From assembly GCA_022036555.1 (NCBI GenBank), contig CM039130.1, forward strand, positions 18,063,937-18,127,936: a stretch of 64,000 nt of DNA, in the 5' to 3' direction. This stretch comes from Microstegium vimineum. Its lineage: Eukaryota > Streptophyta > Magnoliopsida > Poales > Poaceae. Below the pieces are notes generated by a model. That model was not told the origin of the DNA. It searched no databases and saw nothing but the letters and a program-made list of their open reading frames with translations. Positions 9,262 through 18,236 of the stretch are shown here, in pieces (position 1 is the stretch's first letter; every line of letters begins with the position of its first letter). A program made the translations under genes and the position numbers.

Positions 9262-12200
9262 TTACCCTAGGTTTAATACCAGCAATAAAAGTCTAAAAGT
9301 CATTTTGAAAATCAGATACTTGATTAAAAGAAAGGCTTCAAATTGGTTTTAAATCCTAATTCAAAAACTATAAAGAATTTGACCTTGACCTCTCAAACAA
9401 AAAGTTAGTTTAAAATATTTGGAACAACTTTGGTATTCACACCAAAGCTTGGTTTTGAGTTTTTTAACCCGTTTGAAAAAGAAACAAATAAAAACAAACA
9501 AATGAATATAGAAAAGAAAAGGAAAAAGGAATTCTTACCTTACTAGGCCGACGCCAACGAAGCGGCCCAGTAGAGCAAGCCAGCCCGGCCTGCCCCACAC
9601 GCCCGCGCCGTTTCCTGCCCGTGCCTCACGTGCGCCGTGCGTGCGCCCGACCGCGCCCAGGCGCCGTTCGCCGCGTGGATGCCATGCCCGCCGCAACCCA
9701 CCGCGTGGCCGCCGAGCTCTGGTCGAGCCGCGCCTACACCCGAAGCGGACGCGCCCCGGCTCTCCCTCCCTCCATTCTGTCCCCTGCCGAGCGCCTCTCG
9801 CTCTCGCCTCGCTCTCACTCTCGTGTGCGCACCAGAGCATGCCACCACAGCGCCGTCGAGCGGCATCACCGCCGTTCTGGCTGCCTCGCAGCGCCGCCGT
9901 CCTCTCTATCTCCACCGAAGCTCCGCCTTGCTTCCCTAAGCCTGCAACGACGACCGGTGAGCCTCGGTAAGGCCCCTCCTCACCCTACCGCGTGAGCCTG
10001 AGCTCCGCACCGGCTCCGCCGTGCGCCTCGGCGTGGGCCGCACCCCTCTGGTCGTCGTTGGCCCGCGATAGCGCAAGCGCCGTGCTCGCTGTAGCACCGC
10101 GAAACCCTAGCCCCGCTTAATGGAAGCCGCCGTGGCCTGCATTGGCCGGCCACCGACCGCGCCGCTGCTCCGCAATGGACGCCGGCGAGCTTCACTCCGG
10201 CCACCATCGCGCGCGTTTAGGGTTGCCCTAGGTTCTTCTTGCATAGCCGCGTCCGTAGGGCCAAACCGCATCGCCGGAGACCTCGCCGTCAGCGAGATAT
10301 CACCGGCGAAAGCTCCGCCTCCGCCCTGTGTCACCGCCGCGTGGGGTCCCCCTCGCGCGGGCCCCCTCTGTCAGGCGCTGGCTCCCGTAGGGAGTGGCCG
10401 CCTCTGCCGAATGGGCCTGCTCGGCCTGTTGGGCCAAAAGGCCTAAGCCTTTTGGTTTTTCAATTTTCAGAAATTGTGAAATAGTTTGTAAAAATTATAT
10501 CTCACTGATTTGTGCCCTAAAAATCATGAAATTAATTGTGAGCACTTGTTATAAGCAGATCCACCTTGGAAAAATATTGCATGTGTGTTTCGTAGTACTT
10601 TTCTGTGTAGGATTAAATAAATCCTAAAAATGATTAAAACTGCATAAATCAATTAAACTATTTTAGGTGAGTGTTAAAAATGTGGTTCCTGTTCCAGTAA
10701 GTCTTAAATGGTTATTGGAAGCTATAACAATTATACCTTGAATAGTTTCTGTGGAAAAATAATTAATTAGCATTTAAAATGTGTTTTGGTTGTAAACTTG
10801 TATGATTTTTAGTAAATAGGTTTCTGAATAAAAAGAGTTGTAACTTTTTGTGTAGCTTTCCAGTAAGGTGTAGTAACTGGGAAAAATGCTAAGTTGGTTA
10901 ATTCACCACTTTCACTGTACTAAGTATTTTAAGTATTAATTAGCTTTAAACTTGTTAATTTTGTGCAGAATAAAGTACTATTCCTTTTAACTTTGAAAAT
11001 TTTGAGTATGCTAATTTGCCTCTGAGAGACCTGCTGTAATTTTTGTAGAATTTAATAAGCTATTTTCATATGGTGTGTAGTTCTGTGCTAATTTTCTAGT
11101 TAACTAGATTGCTGCTAAGAAAGGCTAGTTAGTAATTAAGGTTTGGTGTATCTTTGAAGCACTATTTAACCAGCTGAGTTACTAAACTGAAACAACACCC
11201 TGCTATTAGTATTAGTCTCTTGTGTGAGAAGTTGATTTGCTTATTTACAATTATAATAAAGAACTACAAACAAAGAGATTTGCACCTACTCGGAAAACAC
11301 TAAAGAAAAGAACATCATGAGCATATCACATTTTAGCATATTCATTCTCTTGCATGGGTTAATAATATACCTTGTCTCATATCATTTGCATATACGCATC
11401 ATACAGGATCGCAGGACGAAGCACAGTACGACCTTCCCCAGGAGCAGGATGAAGCCAGTCAGCACGGAGCCAACGAAGGGCACGTGAACGAAGACCAGAA
11501 GAGGAACTCTAGAAGTGTCCCGATTACCAGCCTAGCTCTTTCGAGAAAGCCAAGCCCCGGTGCATCTTAACCTTACCTTATGATATTAACTTCCTATGTT
11601 ATACTATGTTGTTGCATTAAGTATAGGAGTTGAGTGAACCTACTAGTTGCATATCACCCTCTTTGCTTTTGATATCCTTATATCCTTGTTAACCTGTTTG
11701 GCATAGTAAAGATAGATGCTTAGCCTTGCTTATTAAATGGATCCCCGGTAACACAAGTCACGTATTGCTCTACGTGGCAAGTCGGTGGTATGGATGATTC
11801 ATATTGGAATGGCAACCGGGAAGGTTGGTAAATTGTCTGTTACGTCTGATACTGCAACATCTAGGAGAGCTGTGCGCCCTAGGCCGATATTTTGTGTATG
11901 TGTCCGCTTTTGTAGGCTGATCGGGTGGTGTCCTCTTGTCATATTGAATGAATGTCTCAACCCTTAGCTGACAAGATAACTTGTTTGAGCCACGAAACCT
12001 ACCTACTGGCCAAACTAAGGACGAACATAACCGCAAAATGGTGCGGGGGTGACGAGGAGGCGGAGTGTAAGGCCGAGGCCAGCTAGCTGATCCCTAGGCT
12101 GGACGTACGAGGTGCTGGGTGGTCCTCGGTTTTGTTTAGGGGTTATGGGAAGATTTCTTGGTTTGAAAGGTAGAATAGGCGACTGCCGCGCCCCCGTTCA

Positions 12201-13067
12201 AGGGCTGCGAAGTTTGGGTGAGGAATAAAACCTTCAGCTGGATAGGAATTCGATTCGAATCGCGGTCTCTCCCCATAGTGAGAACTTGACAATTGCTACA
12301 CTGGCGTGGGAACAATTAATTACTTGAATGGTTCCGATGAAATGATATGATGAGACCAGAAGGGCAAACTGGTCATTCTATGCTTAATTAAGTGTATTGC
12401 TTAGTACAGGTGCTTACTTAGAAGGCAGATAATACTACTAAAAATTGGCTCTATAACCACAAGTAGTATGGCATAGGTGCTTTTTGCAAAAGAGAGTTCG
12501 ACCCTCCACTACCTCAAAAGCCTACATTATCCTTGTTGTCTTTATTTTAGTTTAAGACGGGTAAGTCTAGCTGAGTACACTTGAGTACTCAGGGCTCTGT
12601 TCCCAATGTTGTTGCAGATGGACAGATGTACTACGGGTACTGCATCAACTGTCTGTACCCTGCTATGGGCGACTACTAGGAACATGGGCGATGGTCACTT
12701 ATGAAGTCTTATCTATGCTTTTGTGAGAAACGACTTATTACTGGCACTGTAATGAACTAAGTGTGTGTGTGTTGGTTTCAAAACTATTTCCACTGCAAGA
12801 TATTTGGTTATGTAATAACTTTCAAGATTTGTACTCTGATGTATTTGTATTTGAACTTTATGTAACATATGAATGGCCTGTTGAACTAAAGCGATTCTCG
12901 GCTAAGATATAGCAAGATATGAAATCCGTCGTGGTTTCACGGCCAACCGGTGTTATGAAAGCTTAAGGACAAAAATTTATCGCATTGGCGGTGGGTTTTT
13001 GGACTTAAGTTTTTGTAACTTGGGCGATTCTGTTACAATTACTATACTTGTTATAGTTTCTGTTACA
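9262..13067 (+). repeat. 5' LTR of the chromovirus (lacks first about 200 bp)
   Basis: It aligns by eye over almost its whole length with 40875-44506, starting TACCCTAG(G/A)TTTAATACCAG. It is composite: an AT-rich start, a GC-rich block at 9540-10440 that yields only spurious ORFs, a long AT-rich middle, and a conserved 3' section (11400-12640). It ends TGTTACA at 13067. The last about 170 bp (12895-13067) have no counterpart in the truncated 3' LTR. Confidence 0.85.
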
Positions 13068-13069
13068 GA

Positions 13070-13081
13070 TGGTATCAGAGC
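13070..13081 (+). promoter_or_regulatory. primer binding site, tRNA-Met type
   Basis: TGGTATCAGAGC lies two bases after the LTR end. It matches the 3' end complement of plant initiator tRNA-Met used by many grass LTR elements. Confidence 0.85.
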
Positions 13082-13834
13082 CTTAGTTCAATAGTTACGG
13101 TTCATATGGGTATTTAAAAATACTATTTTCACTAAACTAAGAGTGTGCCAGTAGTCATGTCTCTTACACTCAATAGGATCTAGGTGGCTTATCTAAGTAC
13201 TTACTTGGGGGTTGTGCATCATATTTCTATTTACTTGTCCATACAGGTTGAAATTGTATGGGTGCCATTCACTTGAGTGGTAATGTATGGATTTGAATGC
13301 CGCTACGCCTTGGTAAGTGAGAGTTGTGAGAGCATGGTCGGATACACTGCTGATACTAGGGGAATGCTTATATGATGCTGGATCATGATCGCGTTTACAC
13401 ACGTTCATGAGAAAGTATCCTTGTGTGGGAGTGCCATCTGTGATGACGATGCCGTAATTAGGACGAAGAACTGGCTACAGGTGCTTCATATGTATACTTG
13501 GGGGTGTATATATCGGAGCACTGGATTTACATTTTTGCAATGCATTTATTCATATTGTGAGGGATGGGCTGAGATGAATTTTCTGCAGGTACATAACGGC
13601 GCTTTCGATTAGTACGTGTAGTTACGAATATATGAGAGAACGATGTATGCCACCGCCTAGTACGATATCTTACTCCTTTACTCTTCTATGTGAGGACGTA
13701 CTTTACATGCATGCATCATGTTATATCATCATGTCTTTCATTTCACTACTTTCCTCGCAAGTTAAAAATTGTTGGTTAATTATTTGGGTATAAAAATTGA
13801 TTCTTACAAACTCCCTCTTGTACCTTTGCTACAG
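13082..13834 (+). other. leader between primer site and extra ORF
   Basis: About 750 bp without a convincing ORF. It contains a TTTTCTGCAG|GTACATA junction-like site near 13588. It ends in a pyrimidine-rich CCTTTGCTACAG directly before the ATG at 13835, which looks like a 3' splice site. No other feature was found. Confidence 0.4.
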
Positions 13835-14093
13835 ATGGCCCGTACCAAGTCCACTGCCCGCAAGTCCACTGGAGGCAGAGTCCCTCGCCACCAGCTTGCC
13901 ACCAGGAACCCGCGTCTCAAGAGCAAGTTTCTGGAGAAGTTTGGCATGCCCACTCTTCTTTGGAGGGTCCTTAGTGCTGCCGGCTACCCGGAGAAGACAC
14001 CTCGCTACTACTGGAGCAAAGAGAGCCTTGGAGACGGTGCCTTTGTCTATGTGGAGGCCGTTGTTCCACCTGGCACCGGGGAGTTGCGCCTCG
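13835..14093 (+). CDS. extra 5' ORF of chromovirus: histone H3-tail-like N-terminus
   Basis: The ATG at 13835 starts a protein whose first residues read MARTKSTARKSTGG, then RVPRHQLATR. Against the conserved plant and animal H3 tail, only positions 5, 14, 15, 18 and 23 differ (S, R, V, H, R). K4, R8, K9, S10 and the ARKS methylation motif remain. From about residue 24 the similarity to H3 stops; no histone fold follows. The next about 60 residues (KFGMPTLLWRVLSAAGYPEK and GDGAFVYVEAVVPPG) do not belong to any family I can name. They loosely recall uncharacterised 5' ORFs of grass gypsy elements (from memory, unverified). Sirevirus 2 interrupts the ORF after 14093; it resumes at 27463. The start is chosen because the H3-like tail begins exactly at this ATG. 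Confidence 0.75.
14089..14093. repeat. target site duplication of Sirevirus 2, left copy
   Basis: CCTCG directly precedes the LTR start at 14094 and recurs at 27458-27462 directly after the other LTR. Confidence 0.9.
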
Positions 14094-15769
14094 TGTAGAA
14101 TCATGGACCCTTGTGTTTAGGCGATTAACGACAATACTAGATCACTATGACTAACGTGTGTTTTGCAGAGACAAATTCATTTATGTTAGGTCATGAGTGA
14201 TGGTTTTTGAATGGGCTTAATGGTTATTCATGCCCCCAAGATGGAAATCGTTTCGGTTGCAAAGGATGGCGATACACGACGAAGACTAGGCTAGTTCTTA
14301 GTGCCATAAGGTTGAGAAGGGCACTAAGTATAGCTAGGGCTTTTGTTTTTCCTTTGACCGTACTATAAAGGGGGGTATGAGGTTAGTAGCTTGACCTAGG
14401 AGAGTTTAGGAAAGTGGGTATATGCACACTTGTCACAACTAGTCCTAGAGACCTTGCTTTCAGCCCTTGATAAACCCTAGAAGTGGTAGGAGCAAAATCC
14501 CTTAAGAAACCTTAGCGAAAACGGTTGAAAAAGAGGGAGAAAGAGGCTCCGGACCACTCTGCTAAGTGGGCGTTGGACCAAGGAGAGTGGTCCGGTGGTC
14601 CCTGACTTAGGCAGTCTTCCAGCTCGAGGAGCTCCGGACCACCTGTCTGGAAAGCACCGGACCATAGGAGAGTGGTCCGGTGGCTTGGTTCAGAGAGTCA
14701 GAAGGCTCCGGACTAGTCCGACGGTTCGTTCGACGGCTAGTCCGACGCCTCTTGACAGGGGTTTGGTTCTATGCAGAGAGCACCCTGGCTCCGGACCAGA
14801 GTGTCGGACCAGGGCACCGGACCAAGGAGAGTGGTCCGGTGGTGTGTAAAAGAGAGATAGGTTTTCACTCAGAGAGCACCGAGGCTCCGGACCAGAGCGT
14901 CGGACCAGAGCGTCGGACCAAGCAGAGTAGTCCGACGGTGCCTGAGTTTGAAACGAGAGTGAGCTCCGGACCAGTGTGCATGGTCCGGTGGTGTGAGCTC
15001 CAGACTAGTCCGATGGCTACGCAGAGAAAAGAAAAAGTGAAAATGGCTAGTTTTGGAGGTGGGGACTATTTATAGTTGCCCCCTTGGTCCTTAGAGGTTT
15101 TCTTGGCCATTGTTTCAGCTGGTGACACCTTGAGAAATCTTTTGGAGAGCCAAGAGTCTAGTGAGGGAGAGATTAGAGAGAGTTCATATTGTTCTTCCCT
15201 CCTAGAGTGATTAGGAGTGACTTGTGTGCATCCATCCACCTTCCTAGCCTTGAGTGGGTCAAGTGAAGGTCTTGTGCTTGTTACTCTTGGTGTTCGACAA
15301 CACCTAGACGGTTTGGTGGTGTTCGGAGGAAGTGACCACCGGAAGATTGTTGGCGGCTCTTCTCCAAGCTCTTGTGATCGGTTGTGGGCGATTCACCGAG
15401 CCGGAGTGGCGAAGAATCAGCCCGTAGAGAGCACTTTACCCTTGCGCGGGTAGAGGGGGAGCGATACCTTGCGAGGTGCTCCAACGAGGACTAGGGGGTT
15501 GTGTCGACACCTCGATACCTCGGGAAAAAATCGCTGCGTCCATGAGATTTTCTTTTCTCTAGCTCTTTACATTTCCGTCTTGTTTTTACATTTCCTACTA
15601 GAATTGCTTAGGTTGTTTTTATTTCCTATGAACTGCTACCGCTTTCTAGTTAGGACACACGAACGGTAGGCACTAGGGGCTGATTGGCATTTGATAGGTT
15701 TTTATATTTGCTTTAGAAATTTAAAACAAGCCCAATTCACCCCCCCTCTTGGGCATCTTGATCCTTTCA
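14094..15769 (+). repeat. 5' LTR of Sirevirus 2
   Basis: It begins TGTAGAATCATGGACC and ends GATCCTTTCA. U3 (14540-15010) is packed with CACCGGACC and GGTCCGGTG arms in inverted orientation, and a likely TATA (CTATTTATAG) lies near 15066. Such palindromic CCGGAC arrays are known in Sirevirus LTRs. It carries an extra CCGACGGCTAGT-containing stretch and one extra AGCGTCGGACC unit compared with the 3' LTR. Confidence 0.95.
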
Positions 15770-15771
15770 AT

Positions 15772-15783
15772 TGGTATCAAAGC
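15772..15783 (+). promoter_or_regulatory. primer binding site of Sirevirus 2
   Basis: TGGTATCAAAGC lies two bases after the LTR and matches the Met-tRNA primer site except for one G-to-A change. Confidence 0.8.
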
Positions 15784-15821
15784 CTTATTGCTCTAAATTA
15801 GGCTTCACCGCCTAGAGCAAG

Positions 15822-18215
15822 ATGTCCCATGGGGATGGATCGCCACCCATGTTCGATGGGGATGACTTTCCGTATTGGAAAGTGCGGATGGAGGCCTACC
15901 TTTAGGCCGTGGATGTCGACGTTCACAAAGCCGCCACCCAAGGTGGATCGGTGTTCGCGGAGGACCCATACTTTGAGAAGAACAATGCCAAGGCAAAGAA
16001 TATTCTTTTCCGTGCCATTTGCAAGGATGTGTTCAACCGTGTGCAGAATTGCAAAACCGCGCATGAGATTTGGACAAACATTTGTGCTCTACACGAGGGC
16101 ACTAAATGTGAAAGAGAAGATCGCTATCACCTTATCATTGCTAAATTAAATGCTTTCACCATGCTATCTCATGAAAACGCTAATGAAATGTATTCTCGCT
16201 TGAATGTGCTTGTAGAGGAGTTGAATGGCCTTGGACTCTCTCAAATGACACCGGCCGATGTGGTGCGCAAGATACTTTGTGTCCTTCCAATAGACAAGTA
16301 TAGCCACATCGTCACGGTTCTTCATCAAGGCGATCTCTTCGCAACTACACCAACGCAAGTGTTGGGCAAGATCAATGCTCATGAGATGTACATGAAGATC
16401 AATGATGGAACTTCATCATCCTCCAAGAAGAAAGAAAAGGAGGAGAAGAAGGACTTGGCTCTCAAGGCATCCTCCAAGGAGAAGTGCAAGATTCAATATG
16501 TCGTTGAGAGTACAAGTGATGATGATGATGAAGACAACATCGCTCTCATGGTGAAGAAGACCGCCAAGATGTTGAAGAGGCTAAACAAGAACGGAGTCAA
16601 GTTTGACTCAAAGAAGAAGAAATTCTTCACAAGCTCTTCAAGAAAGCCAATCTCCCAAATGAAGTGCTACAATTGCGGCACTCTTGGTCATCTAGCCCAT
16701 GCATGTCCCGAAGAGAAGAAAGACAAGTTCAAGAACAACAAGTTCAAGAACTTCAAGAAGAACAAGGGCGGCAATGATGACTCAAGTGATGATAACAAGA
16801 AGCAAGACAAGCCATACAAGAAGAAGAAGAACTTCAACTTCCACAAGAAGAAGAAGGATGACAAGGCTTACATTGTGGGTGATTGGCTCACCGACATTGA
16901 TGACTCAAGCGACTCCTCCGATGATGAGAGTGAAGAAGAGAAGGTGGCCGCTTTGGTGATTGGTTCTTCGATTCCACCGCCACCTCCTCCTTCATCGTCG
17001 GGCTCATCCTCTACACACCTATGCCTTATGGCTAAAGGTGACAAGAAGGTACAAAAGGAGGATGATGGTGATGACCTCTCTAGTGATGATAGTGATGATG
17101 AAGAAGCACCTTCCTATGATGAGCTAATTAAAATTTGCAACAAATATGCTAGCATCATAAGGAAGTACAAGAGTAAAAATGACAAACTTCTTGAAATCAA
17201 GGAAAACTTGCATGATAAGCTTGATAACTTGTCTAGTGCTAATGATGATTTGAAGCTTGAGATTAACTCTCTCACATCTAGCACTAGGGAGCTCAAAGCC
17301 TCTCTTAAGCAAGCTAATGAGAAACATGATAAGCTTGAGAGGTCATCCCAAGAGCTCCTCACAAGGTTTAACTTGCTAAAAGATGACTACAATCAAGTGA
17401 AAAGTGATCATGGCACACTAGTGGTAGCAAATGAATTACTTACTCAAGATCTTACACATGTTGCTACTAACCCGTGTGCTAAGTGTGCAAGTGCTACCTC
17501 TTGTGATATCGAGCTTGATGATGTGGCTCTTGAGCAAAGTGCAAAGTGCAAGGGCAAGAGAGTTGTAGAATCCGACAAGTATGATGATTATGTGAAGATG
17601 AGTGAAGAGAACTCAAAGCTCAAGGAAGAGCTAATGAACCTCAAGGCAAACAAGCCTTTCACCATCAAACCGGCTCAAGAAGACAAAGATGCTATCATCT
17701 TGATCAACTCTCTTCGAGAAGAGATTGCCAAGATCAAGAATGACAAGACCAAGCTTACAAGTGGCCTTGAAAAGTTCACCAAGGGCCATAATCTCCAAAG
17801 TGAGCTTCTAATGAGCACCGTCATGAAGAGTGACAAGACCGGTATTGGGTACAAGGAGAACCAAGTGATGAAAGCCAAGGTCAAGATTGAAGCCAAGAAC
17901 TACTACAAGAACAAGTACAATGGTTACAATCAAGAGAAGCCAAAGCCGAAGCCTAAGAGGTGCTTTGGATGTGGACAAATTGGTCATCTATCATTTCAAT
18001 GCAAGACTCCACTTCCCAAGACCTTTCCCAAGCACACTAGGCCATTTTCTCATGATGCTCACTATGTCATCAACAAAGATTCCAAGAATAGACCACTTGT
18101 GGTGTTTCTTGGACCACCAATGAAGAACAAGCCTAGGGTTCTTTGGGTTGCTAAGGAGTTGGTTGACAAGGCAATGGGGCCCCGCACTAAGGGGGTTCCC
18201 AAACAACAATCTTAA
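15822..18215 (+). pseudogene. Sirevirus gag, two zinc knuckles, early TAG
   Basis: The ATG at 15822 opens a gag frame (FDGDDFPYWKVRMEAYL) interrupted at codon 28 by TAG (15903-15905), where Gln is the likely original. The frame then runs open to TAA at 18213-18215, about 797 codons. Features in order are a UBN2-type copia gag domain (about residues 10-190), a first zinc knuckle CYNCGTLGHLAHAC (about 282), a Lys/Asp/Ser-rich stretch, a coiled coil (about 430-560), and a second knuckle CFGCGQIGHLSFQC (about 714). Gag forms the particle and binds RNA. The great length and the two knuckles flanking a coiled coil fit Sireviruses. Without readthrough or reinitiation the early TAG disables it. Confidence 0.85.
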
Positions 18216-18236
18216 CTCCAAGTTGCTTGTGTGTAG

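Noticed and set aside
9535..10450. Long overlapping ORFs on both strands in a GC-rich block (also 41150-42125)
   Set aside because: Ala/Arg/Pro-rich in all frames, inside an LTR, and not preserved in frame between the two LTR copies; composition artefacts.
13835..14093. A genuine histone H3 gene
   Set aside because: Only the first 23 residues are H3-like; the histone fold is absent and the ORF lies between primer site and gag of a retroelement.
14595..15075. ORFs in the Sirevirus 2 LTR arrays (also 26303-26664)
   Set aside because: Direct consequence of the CCGGACC repeats; length differs between the two LTRs.
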